The notes under the pieces were generated by a model. That model was not told where the DNA came from. It was given only the letters and a program-made list of their open reading frames with translations, and did not search any database. From Flavobacterium sp. 5 (lineage in GTDB: Bacteria; Bacteroidota; Bacteroidia; Flavobacteriales; Flavobacteriaceae), in the NCBI RefSeq assembly GCF_002813295.1, contig NZ_PHUE01000001.1:2666001-2730000 (forward strand): 64,000 nt of DNA, given 5' to 3'. This document shows positions 28,529-37,823 of this stretch, piece by piece. A program made the translations under genes and the position numbers. The number at the start of each line of letters is the position of its first letter. Positions within the stretch are counted from its first letter, which is position 1.

Positions 28529-28560
28529 CAAAAATAGTTTTTTTTGATAATATAATTCAA
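28529..28560 (-). promoter_or_regulatory. Predicted purH promoter
   Basis: Read on the minus strand, TTG (28560-28558) and TATTTTTG (28536-28529) are 21 bp apart, matching the Bacteroidota -33/-7 pattern. The predicted transcription start lies some 15-20 bp before the ATG at 28505. Confidence 0.6.
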
Positions 28561-28669
28561 TAAAAAAGATGTAACAATCTCTTAAAATATCATACCAATT
28601 GTTAAATATATTTTTTTAGGATTTTGAAATAAAAAGATAGAATTTTACAGTAATACAAATTTTAAAAAT

Positions 28670-29917
28670 ATGCTAGTTTACCTACGATTATTAAAAGAGA
28701 GTTTTGGTTTTGCTATGAATGCATTGCGAAGCAACAAATTGAGAACATTACTTTCATTATTGGGGGTTACTATCGGAATATTTTCTATAATAGCAGTACT
28801 TGCTGCGGTAGATTCTTTGGATAAAAAAATCTCTAAAGATTTAAGTAGTTTAGATAAAAATACTGTTTATTTATTAAAATTCTCTTTTGGACCTTCTGAT
28901 ATACCACAATGGAAAAGAGAACAATTTCCTAACGTAAAATATTCAGAATATATTTATTTAAAAAATGCCATGACGCATACTGCTGAATTGGGGTATCAAA
29001 TTTTCACAAAGAGCGAATCAATAAAATATGAGTCTAATATAGTTTCTGATGTCAATATTGTACCAGTATCTCATGAATTTATTGATATTCAAGGATTAGA
29101 ATTTGAAAATGGAAGGTTTTATAATGAGTCCGAAGCTAATTCTGGCGCTGCAGTGATTGTTTTAGGTGATGATGTTGCAAAATCACTTTTTGAAGGTGCT
29201 GAAGCTATTGGGAAAAATGTAAGATTGTACGGCCAGCGATTTACGGTTATAGGAGTTTTGAAAAAAGAAGGTTCAATGTTTGGAGGTGGTAATGACTCTT
29301 CAGCTTTTATCCCCGTTAATTTTGTTCGAAGACTATATGGTGATAATAATCCAAATTTAACGAATGTAATTATATTCAAGCCAGAAAAAGGAGTGGATAT
29401 GGAGGAGTATAAAGGTGAAATAACACAAAAGCTTAGAAATTTTAGAGGACTGAAAGCAGGGGAGATTGACAACTTTTTTATTAATGTCTTTGCTGGTTTT
29501 TTAGATATTATCGATCAAATTTTAGGGTCTTTACGAATAGGGGGAATCTTTATAAGTTTTTTTTCTTTCTTGGTTGGTGGTTTTGGTGTTGCTAATATTA
29601 TGTTTGTTTCTGTAAAAGAGCGAACCAATTTAATTGGTATTCAGAAATCATTAGGTGCTAAAAATCGTTTTATATTATTTCAATTTTTATTTGAAGCGAT
29701 TATTCTTTGTGTAATTGGAGGTGCAATTGGATTGTTAATGGTTTGGGCAGTTTCTATACTTCTTACCAACTTATTAGATTTTGACTTTGTTTTAAGTATG
29801 TGGAATATTTTAATTGGATCAGGGTTATCGGTTATTGTAGGAGTTGTATCGGGTATCATACCAGCTATTGGAGCATCTAAGTTAGATCCTGTTGAAGCGA
29901 TTAGAACAGGTATGTAA
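28670..29917 (+). CDS. ABC transporter permease, MacB/FtsX type
   Basis: A 415-residue inner-membrane permease with the MacB topology: one N-terminal helix (residues about 22-44, LRTLLSLLGVTIGIFSIIAVLAA), a large periplasmic MacB-PCD domain (about 45-270), then three C-terminal helices. The cytoplasmic coupling segment VKERTNLIGIQKSLGAKNRFI and the terminal PAIGASKLDPVEAIR are typical. It probably powers transport or mechanotransmission from the periplasm with a separate ATPase. No ATPase gene adjoins it here, so its partner must be encoded elsewhere. The substrate is unknown. Confidence 0.92.
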   Translation: MLVYLRLLKESFGFAMNALRSNKLRTLLSLLGVTIGIFSIIAVLAAVDSLDKKISKDLSSLDKNTVYLLKFSFGPSDIPQWKREQFPNVKYSEYIYLKNAMTHTAELGYQIFTKSESIKYESNIVSDVNIVPVSHEFIDIQGLEFENGRFYNESEANSGAAVIVLGDDVAKSLFEGAEAIGKNVRLYGQRFTVIGVLKKEGSMFGGGNDSSAFIPVNFVRRLYGDNNPNLTNVIIFKPEKGVDMEEYKGEITQKLRNFRGLKAGEIDNFFINVFAGFLDIIDQILGSLRIGGIFISFFSFLVGGFGVANIMFVSVKERTNLIGIQKSLGAKNRFILFQFLFEAIILCVIGGAIGLLMVWAVSILLTNLLDFDFVLSMWNILIGSGLSVIVGVVSGIIPAIGASKLDPVEAIRTGM

Positions 29918-29958
29918 TTGATTTTTCGTATTATAGTATTGTTAATTTAGTGTAAATT

Positions 29959-29989
29959 TTGGATGACTATAAATATTTAATTAGTTTTG
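29959..29989 (+). promoter_or_regulatory. Predicted promoter of the cupin-like gene
   Basis: TTG (29959-29961, within ATTTTGG) and TAGTTTTG (29982-29989) are 20 bp apart, a near-ideal Bacteroidota promoter. The ATG follows about 30 bp later. It is a useful contrast with the -33-less promoters at 44-54 kb. Confidence 0.65.
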
Positions 29990-30018
29990 ATAAACATGGA
30001 ATGATTAAATATTCATAG

Positions 30019-30900
30019 ATGAGCTTTATTTTAAAAAATGTAGATATAGTTGACTCTATTACTAGAGAGGATTTTAAGAAAAACTATTTAGACAAAAGAA
30101 AACCTTTAATTATAAAAGGATTGACAAAAGATTGGCCTGCTCGCGAAAAGTGGTCAACTGATTATTTTAAAGAAATAGCTGGAGATATTGAGGTAAAGCT
30201 AGTTGATAATTCCAAAGCAGATCCAAATAAAGTAATTAACGCCTCTATTGCCAGTATGAAGTTTGGTAAATATTTGGATTTAATAAAAAGTGAGCCTACA
30301 GACTTGCGTATTTTTTTCTTTAACCTTTTCAAACACAGGCCAGAGTTAGTTAATGATGTAGTGGTACCTAAAGATTTAATGGGAGGATTTATTGAAAGTA
30401 TGCCTGCTATGTTTTTTGGAGGATCTAAAGCAATCACTTTTTTACATTACGATATTGATTTACCTCACCTTTTTCATACTCATTTTGGAGGGCGAAAACA
30501 TATTATATTATTTGACAATAAGTGGAAAAAACGCCTTTATTGTGTTCCTAATACGACTTATGCTTTAGAAGATTATGATGTTGCTAATCCAGATTTTGAA
30601 AAATTTCCGGCATTGAAAGGGGTAGAGGGTTATGAAGTTTTTCTTGAGCATGGAGATACTTTATTTATGCCAACAGGAATGTGGCATTGGATGCGGTATA
30701 TTGATGGATCTTTTTCCTTGACACTTCGTGCGTGGGATCGGTCAATAAGCAGGAAAGCAGCTAGTGTTTGGAGTTTGTTTATGCATGGTGCAGTTGATAG
30801 TGCTGTAAAAGTGGTTTTTAAAGGGCGTTACGCAAAATGGCGAGAGCGATTAGCTTTTAAAATAGCTGAAAAAGAATTAATAAAAAACAGACCAAAATAG
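30019..30900 (+). CDS. JmjC-like cupin (cupin_8) oxygenase-type protein
   Basis: A 293-residue cytosolic protein of the cupin_8/JmjC-related family, which includes Fe(II)/2-oxoglutarate hydroxylases. The N-terminal region has the family pattern KRKPLIIKGLTKDWPAREKW (about 28-47). The iron site is suggested by HYD (in FLHYDIDLPH, about 145-150) and a distal histidine in FMPTGMWHWM (about 220-228), with HGDTLFMP before it. The substrate is unknown; it may hydroxylate a protein or small molecule. It is monocistronic, with its own promoter. Confidence 0.85.
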   Translation: MSFILKNVDIVDSITREDFKKNYLDKRKPLIIKGLTKDWPAREKWSTDYFKEIAGDIEVKLVDNSKADPNKVINASIASMKFGKYLDLIKSEPTDLRIFFFNLFKHRPELVNDVVVPKDLMGGFIESMPAMFFGGSKAITFLHYDIDLPHLFHTHFGGRKHIILFDNKWKKRLYCVPNTTYALEDYDVANPDFEKFPALKGVEGYEVFLEHGDTLFMPTGMWHWMRYIDGSFSLTLRAWDRSISRKAASVWSLFMHGAVDSAVKVVFKGRYAKWRERLAFKIAEKELIKNRPK

Positions 30901-30932
30901 GTTTTTAGAACATATGTTAAGTTGTTGATATT

Positions 30933-31534
30933 CTATGGTTTTATTCTCGCTAATTTTATTTTTGTTTTATCCCATTTTATTTCATTTGAATAATAAAAAT
31001 CATTGTTTTTCTTGTATTTTAAAACGGTATCTTCTTCTTGAGTTGTTTTCCTTATGTGATACGTTCGAATAAGACCTCTTTTTAAAAATTCCAAGAAGTA
31101 TTTATTTTTGATAGTGTCATTTTGTGAAACAATTATTAAAATCTGTCTTCTTTTCTCTTTAGTCAAAATGTTTTCTGAAATAAAGTCATTTAAAGTTTTT
31201 TGTGGAATTTTAATAATATCTTTTGGTTGTAAATCGAGAAAATGTGTCATTCTCGGAACCGGTGCTACACATGATAGGACTATTTTTTGTTTGGTAGAAA
31301 AAAAAGTCGCCTTTTTTATCAATAACAAGCTGACTTTCTCCATAAAAAAAGCCTTTTGTTGAAGGAAGTTTGATTCTACTATTATTTCTTTTTAAGGAAT
31401 CTGCATATTCTTGCATTTTTTGATCTTCAAATGAAATTATATAAGGTTTATTTGTTTTTGCAATCTCTTCTTTTTTTTTTGGAACAATTTAAAAATGACA
31501 AACAAAACACGAAAGCTATAAATGTTCTTCTCAT
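30933..31534 (-). pseudogene. Frameshifted lipoprotein gene, about 200 codons
   Basis: Three pieces in different frames join into one gene. The first, from ATG 31534, encodes a lipoprotein signal peptide (MRRTFIAFVFCLSFLNCSKKK). The frame is lost in a run of ten A (minus strand, about 31490-31481); removing one A joins it to the second piece (..EEIAKTNKPYIISFEDQ.., reading through 31416). That piece fails near a T8/A6 pair of homopolymers (about 31304-31280), after which the third frame (..IVLSCVAPVPRMTHFLDLQ..) runs to 30933. Both breaks are at homopolymers, so they could be natural decay, phase variation or sequencing error. I do not recognise the lipoprotein. Confidence 0.75.
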
Positions 31535-31566
31535 AAAGTAGTTATTTGAAATAAAGATATATAAAA

Positions 31567-31596
31567 AAAATCCCAAGAAAATTTCCTTGGGATTTT
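31567..31596. terminator. Hairpin terminator downstream of accD
   Basis: AAAATCCCAAG pairs with CTTGGGATTTT around an 8-nt loop, with A and T runs flanking. It terminates accD on the minus strand and precedes the broken lipoprotein gene. Confidence 0.85.
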
Positions 31597-31616
31597 GCAA
31601 TTTAGATATTTGTAAA

Positions 31617-32471
31617 TTATCTAATTGTATTATTTTGAATCAAATCAAGATATAAATTAATCTTGTCTTTCAATTCTTTTCTTGGTGTTATAAAGTCTAA
31701 GAAACCATGTTCTAATAGAAATTCAGCAGTTTGAAATCCTTCTGGTAAATCTTTACCAGTAGTGTCTCTTACTACACGAGGTCCGGCAAAACCAATTAAT
31801 GCTCCTGGTTCTGAAATATTGATATCTCCTAACATGGCATAAGATGCGGTAGTTCCTCCAGTTGTAGGATCAGTACAAAGTGAAATATAAGGAAGTTTTG
31901 CTTCAGAAAGTTGTGCTAGTTTTACAGATGTTTTAGCCAATTGCATTAAAGAATAAGCGGCTTCCATCATTCTAGCTCCTCCAGATTTGGATATCATTAC
32001 AAAAGGCAATTTGTTTTTGATAGCATGATCAATTCCTCTTGCGATTTTTTCTCCAACAACTGCTCCCATTGATCCGCCGATGAAGGCAAAATCCATACAG
32101 CAAATTACTACTTCTTTTCCTTTGGATTTTCCAACTCCAGTACGCACAGCGTCTTTAAGTTTTGTTTTTTCCATAACTTCTTTCAGTCGATCTGCATATT
32201 TTTTTGTGTCAACAAATTGCAGTGGATCTTTAGAAGTCATATTTTTGTCTAATTCAACAAACTCATTGTTGTCAAATAAAATATCAAAATAAGCTTCACT
32301 TCCAATTCTAACATGGAAACCATCTTCGGGACTTACAAATAAATTACGTGCCAATTCATCAGCGTCGATAATTTTTCCGGTAGGTGATTTGTACCAAAGC
32401 CCTTTTGGAATATCCATTTTGTCTTCGGTAGCCGTAGTGATTCCTTTTTCTTGTCTTTTAAACCAAGCCAT
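31617..32471 (-). CDS. accD: Acetyl-CoA carboxylase carboxyltransferase subunit beta
   Basis: The beta subunit of the carboxyltransferase that makes malonyl-CoA for fatty acid synthesis, in complex with AccA and biotinylated AccB. The crotonase-like core is clear: [19 protein letters not shown] (about 127-145), [17 protein letters not shown] and [15 protein letters not shown]. It is 284 residues long, normal for the family. The N-terminal region that usually forms a four-cysteine zinc ribbon (residues about 22-55) keeps the surrounding pattern ([23 protein letters not shown]) but has no cysteines. It lies downstream of fba, separated by a palindrome. Confidence 0.95.
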   Translation of the reverse strand: MAWFKRQEKGITTATEDKMDIPKGLWYKSPTGKIIDADELARNLFVSPEDGFHVRIGSEAYFDILFDNNEFVELDKNMTSKDPLQFVDTKKYADRLKEVMEKTKLKDAVRTGVGKSKGKEVVICCMDFAFIGGSMGAVVGEKIARGIDHAIKNKLPFVMISKSGGARMMEAAYSLMQLAKTSVKLAQLSEAKLPYISLCTDPTTGGTTASYAMLGDINISEPGALIGFAGPRVVRDTTGKDLPEGFQTAEFLLEHGFLDFITPRKELKDKINLYLDLIQNNTIR

Positions 32472-32493
32472 ATTTTTGTAATTATGAATTATA

Positions 32494-32530
32494 AATTATG
32501 AATTATGAGTTAAACTCATAATTCATAATT
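32494..32530. repeat. Perfect 37-bp palindrome between fba and accD
   Basis: Two 18-bp arms (32494-32511 and 32513-32530) are exact reverse complements around a single central A. They are built from iterated AATTATGA units, with more direct copies running towards accD. It may act as an RNA hairpin in the fba-accD transcript or may be a simple-repeat product. Confidence 0.7.
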
Positions 32531-32542
32531 GGTAATTTGAAT

Positions 32543-33610
32543 TTATAATGTATTCACATTATTTAAGTCAGCAAATGCTTGCTCAAGTCTTGCGTTGAAT
32601 GTGCTTTCACCTTCACGTAACCATTTTCTTGGGTCGTAGTATTTTTTGTTTGGAGAATCGCTACCAGTTGGATTTCCAATTTGAGTTTTAAGGTAGTCAA
32701 TATTGTTAACCATGAAGTCGCGAATACCTTCAGTAAATGCAAATTGTAAGTCAGTATCAATATTCATTTTTACTACACCGTAACTAATTCCTTCTCTGAT
32801 TTCTTCCAATGTAGAACCAGATCCTCCGTGGAAAACAAAATCAACTGGATTGTTTCCAGTGTTGAATTTAGCTTGTACGAAATCTTGAGAGTTTTTTAAG
32901 ATTTTTGGAGTCAATTTTACGTTTCCTGGTTTGTAAACACCGTGAACGTTTCCAAAAGCTGCAGCGATTGTAAATTTTGGGCTAACTTTTGATAATTCTT
33001 CGTAAGCAAAAGCTACTTCTTCTGGTTGTGTATATAATTTTGAGCTGTCTACATCAGAGTTGTCTACACCGTCTTCTTCACCACCAGTGATTCCAAGTTC
33101 GATTTCAAGAGTCATTCCCATTTTACTCATTCTTTCTAAATATCCTTTACAGATTTCGATATTTTCTTCGATAGGCTCTTCAGATAAATCAATCATGTGA
33201 GAAGAGAATAATGGTTTTCCAGTTGCTGCAAAATGTACTTCTGAAGCATCTAATAATCCGTCAATCCAAGGTAATAATTTTTTAGCACAGTGGTCAGTGT
33301 GCAAAATAACAGTTGCTCCGTATGCTTCTGCTAATGTATGAATGTGTTTTGCTCCTGCAATACCACCAGCAATAGCTGCTTTTTCTCCAGCATTAGAAAG
33401 TCCTTTTCCAGCATTAAATTGTGCTCCTCCGTTTGAAAATTGGATGATAACTGGTGCATTTAGTTTAGCAGCAGTTTCTAGTACTCCATTAATTGTATCA
33501 GATCCTATAACATTTACAGCAGGAAGCGCAAAACCTTTTTCTTTTGCATAATTGAATATTTCTTGTACTTGATCGCCTGTAGCTACTCCGGGTTTAATAT
33601 TGTGTGCCAT
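32543..33610 (-). CDS. fbaA: Class II fructose-bisphosphate aldolase
   Basis: A zinc-dependent aldolase of 355 residues that interconverts fructose-1,6-bisphosphate and two triose phosphates. Metal and catalytic motifs are visible: ILHTDHCAKKLLPW (catalytic Asp and zinc His, about 104-117), the FGNVHGVYKPGNV segment with another zinc histidine (about 220-232), and VFHGGSGST with the third histidine and phosphate site (about 259-267). The length and the YDPRKWLREGE ending fit the long type A class II form. A -7 candidate TATTTTTG on the minus strand lies at 33665-33658. Confidence 0.96.
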   Translation of the reverse strand: MAHNIKPGVATGDQVQEIFNYAKEKGFALPAVNVIGSDTINGVLETAAKLNAPVIIQFSNGGAQFNAGKGLSNAGEKAAIAGGIAGAKHIHTLAEAYGATVILHTDHCAKKLLPWIDGLLDASEVHFAATGKPLFSSHMIDLSEEPIEENIEICKGYLERMSKMGMTLEIELGITGGEEDGVDNSDVDSSKLYTQPEEVAFAYEELSKVSPKFTIAAAFGNVHGVYKPGNVKLTPKILKNSQDFVQAKFNTGNNPVDFVFHGGSGSTLEEIREGISYGVVKMNIDTDLQFAFTEGIRDFMVNNIDYLKTQIGNPTGSDSPNKKYYDPRKWLREGESTFNARLEQAFADLNNVNTL

Positions 33611-33680
33611 TGTAATTTTCTTTTAATTGTTTTTTTTAGTTTTTAGATTATAATTTGCAAAAATAAGAATTAATTAGCAC

Positions 33681-36305
33681 TTAGAAAGGGTAATTGATCC
33701 CAAAATTAAATACAGAGTTTGCAAAATTATATTGGGTAAACCATCTTTCCCCGATTTCCTTGGCTGGATTGTAGGTTTTAAAGCCAACATCGAGTCTTAC
33801 AACAAAGAAACTTACATCATATCGAATACCAAATCCTGTTCCTAATGCGATTTCAGTTAAATCTTTTATACTGTCAAATTTTGCTGCTTCATAGGTAACA
33901 GCATCAAGTGCATTCCAAATATTTCCTGCATCTGCGAATAAAGCTCCTCCCCATTTACCTGCAATTGAGAAACGATATTCACCACTAATGGCAATTTTCA
34001 TATTGGCTTCGTTAAAGTCATTTGTAAAAGAACTACTTCCTGGGCCAAGATTATAGGGTTGCCAAGCTCTGTTGTCATTGGATCCCCCCGCATAGTAACT
34101 TTTTGAAAACGGCACTGTATTTGAGTTTCCGTAAGGTATAGCGATACCAAAAAAGGTTCGCATGGCAAATATGTTGGATTTACTAAGACTCCAATGTTTA
34201 ATGAAATCAAATTCTGTTTTTATATACTCAGAATATTCTAAATTAAAAATTTCATAATTACCATTTTGATTTTTAGGAATATTTCCAATTTCTGATATTG
34301 CAGATAGCAAAGTTCCTGCGGACTCTATTTTTGTTCTAAAAGTATAAAAATCATTGTCTTGTAAATCTTTTTTGCTGGTTTTAGTGAAATTAAAATTGGT
34401 TGCCAAGATAAAATCATTGTCAGTAAGTCGTATTCTTTGTTGTTCAATACTGTTGACATTCTGGAATTCAGGATCATTTTGGGTTAATGTGGTTTGACCA
34501 GTTAAAACATCATTTGTAAAGCCTGTTGTTCCGCTTTCTATAATCAAATTTCCATTTGAATCTGCATAAGATGGATTTGTATTATAGGTTTTGGAAATGT
34601 TATTTAAAGCATCATAAGAACTTGTATAAACATGGAAATAATTTTCAGGATTTAGGTTTCGAATAAACTGAAAGTTTAAAAGATCCAAACGAGTGGTAGT
34701 GTTTTTCTTCGGTGTCCAATTGTATGAAAAGGAACCAGTAAAGTTTTCTTTGTCCAATCCAATATTGGTTTGTTTGGATAGACCAAGACTAACTATTGTT
34801 GAAGGAATCATACTTTTTGGGATGATTTTTTCTGTTTTGATTGGAAATAGTACCCGTGGAAAGTTTAATTTTGCATCTATACCATATTCAGACACATTGA
34901 AAAAACTATCATTTGCATTTGCAATATCCTTGGAAGCACCAATATTTCCTCTTGCTGAAAGTTCTAATGTTTCAGCACCATTAAATACATTTCGTACCGT
35001 TTCGGTAACACTTCCAGTTATCCCGAAATCTTCAATATTTGAATGTGTGAAATCTAAAGTATAGCCAAAACTATATTTTTTTCGTGGGGTTAAGTATATA
35101 TTGGCAATCAAAGACTGTGAAGTTACATCCGTCTTGTCAACTTCATATTGTATAGTTGGGTAATTAAAAGTTTTTAAATTATTTAAGTACCTAGTAGATA
35201 AAACAGTTTTGTTATCATTGAATACTCCTCCTTTGGTGATAAAAATGGCATCGGTTATTGCATGTGGAGTGTATTTTATTTTTTTAAAACCATATAAAGT
35301 CATATTGTTGTAGGTCACACTGTCCTTAACAGGTTGATTGTGATTTGCAGTCGAGTAATCCGTATAGACTTTAATGTTGCTAATTTTATATATTTTAAAA
35401 GGCTCAGTTTTGATTGAGTCATTTTCTAGATAAGAATAGTTTTCAATGTTTAAAAGTACTGATGCTTTGTCTTTTTTATTGATGGTATCAATGTCAAAAT
35501 TGATGTAATTGGGTTGAAAAAGATAAGCACCATGGTTTCTAAAATAGGTGCTAATATGATTTTTTTCATTTTCGAAATCTTCTGTTTTGTATTGTTTTCC
35601 TACTGTCAATGATGATTTAGTCTGTTTGTAAAGAGAATCTAAAACAGGAGTTTTTATTTTTGTTTTAATAGAATCAATAAAGTAAGGATTTCCAGTACTC
35701 AAAAAGTATTTAAATCGAGCTTTTTTTGGTGCCAAAGAATCCAATTTATAGGAGGCTTTTATGTTAAAATAGCCATTGTTGGAATAATAGCTCTTAAGTC
35801 TAGTTAGTGACTTTATAGATCTTAAAGTGTCTGCAATTACTGGTGCTTCTCCTGTTTCTTTTAAAAATTCATGAATGCCAAGATACCAAAAAGATTTGCG
35901 AAGTCCTTCTACTTGTTTTGCCGAAAGCCATTTAACTTCTCTATCGTACTTTTTTTTGTTATTTAAATATTTTAGATTGAAAGTTGAATCCGGATTTGGA
36001 TTGGCTAAATTGTAGATATTCAATAGCATTCGGTATCCTAAAATACTACTGTTTGGTTGTTGATACAGCTGATCATATATAGTTTGGTTTTTGAGTAATT
36101 TGCCATTCTCAAAGATTTCATTTTTAACAAGAAGCTGTTTTCTAGCTGGAACTCTTTTTTCTGAATTACAAGCGTAGAAAAAAACACTAATTAGGATAAA
36201 TAATGATATTTTTGCAAGACTATTTTTCTTCTTAAAAAGTATAGATTGCCTAAAATTCTCGGCAAAATTATTTTTTATAATAAAGGAAAAAAAACATTTA
36301 TTCAT
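33681..36305 (-). CDS. TamL-like Omp85 outer-membrane lipoprotein
   Basis: A BamA/TamA-superfamily protein of 874 residues. A hydrophobic stretch ending in VFFYACNS (cysteine near residue 46) looks like a lipoprotein signal, which is the hallmark of Bacteroidota TamL, although the N-terminal extension of about 30 residues before it is long. POTRA-like domains follow (about 130-400). The C-terminal half is an Omp85 barrel, with WGGALFADAGNIW near the end and a terminal aromatic strand FNFGINYPF. It probably helps insert outer-membrane or surface proteins. No TamB gene is adjacent. It is divergent from the TrmH-type methyltransferase gene, 46 bp apart. Confidence 0.88.
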   Translation of the reverse strand: MNKCFFSFIIKNNFAENFRQSILFKKKNSLAKISLFILISVFFYACNSEKRVPARKQLLVKNEIFENGKLLKNQTIYDQLYQQPNSSILGYRMLLNIYNLANPNPDSTFNLKYLNNKKKYDREVKWLSAKQVEGLRKSFWYLGIHEFLKETGEAPVIADTLRSIKSLTRLKSYYSNNGYFNIKASYKLDSLAPKKARFKYFLSTGNPYFIDSIKTKIKTPVLDSLYKQTKSSLTVGKQYKTEDFENEKNHISTYFRNHGAYLFQPNYINFDIDTINKKDKASVLLNIENYSYLENDSIKTEPFKIYKISNIKVYTDYSTANHNQPVKDSVTYNNMTLYGFKKIKYTPHAITDAIFITKGGVFNDNKTVLSTRYLNNLKTFNYPTIQYEVDKTDVTSQSLIANIYLTPRKKYSFGYTLDFTHSNIEDFGITGSVTETVRNVFNGAETLELSARGNIGASKDIANANDSFFNVSEYGIDAKLNFPRVLFPIKTEKIIPKSMIPSTIVSLGLSKQTNIGLDKENFTGSFSYNWTPKKNTTTRLDLLNFQFIRNLNPENYFHVYTSSYDALNNISKTYNTNPSYADSNGNLIIESGTTGFTNDVLTGQTTLTQNDPEFQNVNSIEQQRIRLTDNDFILATNFNFTKTSKKDLQDNDFYTFRTKIESAGTLLSAISEIGNIPKNQNGNYEIFNLEYSEYIKTEFDFIKHWSLSKSNIFAMRTFFGIAIPYGNSNTVPFSKSYYAGGSNDNRAWQPYNLGPGSSSFTNDFNEANMKIAISGEYRFSIAGKWGGALFADAGNIWNALDAVTYEAAKFDSIKDLTEIALGTGFGIRYDVSFFVVRLDVGFKTYNPAKEIGERWFTQYNFANSVFNFGINYPF

Positions 36306-36351
36306 CTGGGAATTCTTGTTGTAGAATATTTAATTCAAAAATACATTTTTT

Positions 36352-37080
36352 ATGCTTAGTAAAAACCAAATAAAACTTATATCTAGTTTACAACAAAAAA
36401 AATATCGTTTTGCGAATCAATTATTTTTTGCTGAGGGTGTAAAAGTAATTCAAGAATTAGTAAAATCAAATTTTGAAATGGATCATCTTTATACAACGAA
36501 AGAAGATTTTAATGCGATTGCTTCTCATAAAAAGACGCTTATTGCTGAAAATGAGTTGAATAAAATTAGTGCTTTGACTACTCCAAATACTTGTTTGGCC
36601 GTATTTAAAATCCCTTTAGAAAATAAAATTATTGAATCTGGATTGATTGTTGCTCTCGATTCTATTAGAGATCCAGGTAATATGGGAACTATTCTTAGAT
36701 TATGTGATTGGTTTGGAATTAAACAATTAGTTTGTTCAAAAGAAACTGTTGATATTTATAATCCGAAAGTGGTACAGGCTACTATGGGATCTATTGCTAG
36801 AGTAAATGTTAATTATGTTGATTTAGAAGATTTTTTGGAAAAAACTAAATTACCAGTTTTTGGAACATTTATGGATAGTGATACTATCTACAAATCAACT
36901 TTGCCTCAGGAAGGGATTATTGTTATGGGAAATGAAGCCAATGGAATATCTGAAAATATAGAAAAATTAGTCACAAAAAGAATTACAATTCCTCGTTTTG
37001 GAGATCTTCAAATTACCGAAAGCTTGAACGTAGCCACAGCTACAGCCATTATTTTAAGTGAATTTAGAAGACAAAGTTGA
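36352..37080 (+). CDS. TrmH-family (SpoU) RNA methyltransferase
   Basis: A 242-residue SPOUT-class 2'-O-methyltransferase acting on rRNA or tRNA. The N-terminal substrate-binding part (residues 1-100) contains the family opening QKKYRFANQLFFAEGVKVI. The knot domain carries motif 1 in ALDSIRDPGNMGTILR, motif 2 in GIIVMGNEANGIS and motif 3 in ITIPRFGDLQITESLNVATATAII, with the catalytic/AdoMet residues in the usual order. The exact target nucleotide cannot be assigned. It is convergent with porT, 10 bp apart. Confidence 0.93.
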   Translation: MLSKNQIKLISSLQQKKYRFANQLFFAEGVKVIQELVKSNFEMDHLYTTKEDFNAIASHKKTLIAENELNKISALTTPNTCLAVFKIPLENKIIESGLIVALDSIRDPGNMGTILRLCDWFGIKQLVCSKETVDIYNPKVVQATMGSIARVNVNYVDLEDFLEKTKLPVFGTFMDSDTIYKSTLPQEGIIVMGNEANGISENIEKLVTKRITIPRFGDLQITESLNVATATAIILSEFRRQS

Positions 37081-37090
37081 GGTTTTACTA

Positions 37091-37801
37091 TTAATGAAAC
37101 GTGAAATTGATTAAAATGGCTCTTGATTTCATAGATTCTATATTTCCAGTCCAAGGACTGTTTGGGTCTTTATCACGAATCAATTCATCAGAAATTCCAA
37201 ATTGACCTCTAATCGAAGGAGAGAATATAAAATACTCCGAAAAAATATCAATACCAAAACCTATTTCATAATTAGTAGTCCACGTTTTTACTCTAAAACG
37301 TTCTTCGAGATTGTCATCAGGAGATTTTGAATTACTAGATAAATTTAAATTAGCGGATACACCTCCTAATAAGTAAGGACGTATATTTCCAGTTCTTAGT
37401 GCAGAAAATTTCAATAATAATGGAAAATTAATATAAGTGCTGTTTATTTCTCTTATAGCATCACTTGAGGAATTAAAATCTGAGTTTGGTGCATAATGTA
37501 AAGTTCTATCCGAATAATAAAGTCCTGGCTCAAAACGTAAGTCTAAATATTCTTGCAGTCTAAAGTTGGTTACTAATCCCACATTAAAACCTGTTGATTT
37601 GTCTGTCTGTATATCAGGGCCTACTGTTTTATAATCAATCTTGAAATCATAATTGTTGAATCCTAAATAAAAACCAAAATAGAGTTTTTTCTTTTGCCAA
37701 TTTTCGAGATTAATTATCGGATCCTTACTAAAAATACTTTTAGATTGGGAGTTTCCTTTTATGGCAATGCTTAATAGAATTAATACAATTATTTTTTTCA
37801 T
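37091..37801 (-). CDS. porT: PorT-family outer-membrane protein of the type IX secretion system
   Basis: An outer-membrane beta-barrel of 236 residues required for type IX secretion in Bacteroidota (SprT in F. johnsoniae). I start at 37801, where MKKIIVLILLSIAIKGNSQS is a clear signal peptide; the upstream 26 codons overlap the ubiE stop and are not credible. Alternating-hydrophobicity strands run from about residue 40 (KKLYFGFYLGFNNYDFKI) to the terminal aromatic FTFH. Its placement directly after ubiE on the same strand is the arrangement I recall from flavobacteria. It ties in with the T9SS cargo encoded at 44 and 54 kb. Confidence 0.88.
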   Translation of the reverse strand: MKKIIVLILLSIAIKGNSQSKSIFSKDPIINLENWQKKKLYFGFYLGFNNYDFKIDYKTVGPDIQTDKSTGFNVGLVTNFRLQEYLDLRFEPGLYYSDRTLHYAPNSDFNSSSDAIREINSTYINFPLLLKFSALRTGNIRPYLLGGVSANLNLSSNSKSPDDNLEERFRVKTWTTNYEIGFGIDIFSEYFIFSPSIRGQFGISDELIRDKDPNSPWTGNIESMKSRAILINFTFH

Positions 37802-37823
37802 ATTTATGCTGAATATTTCAGTA

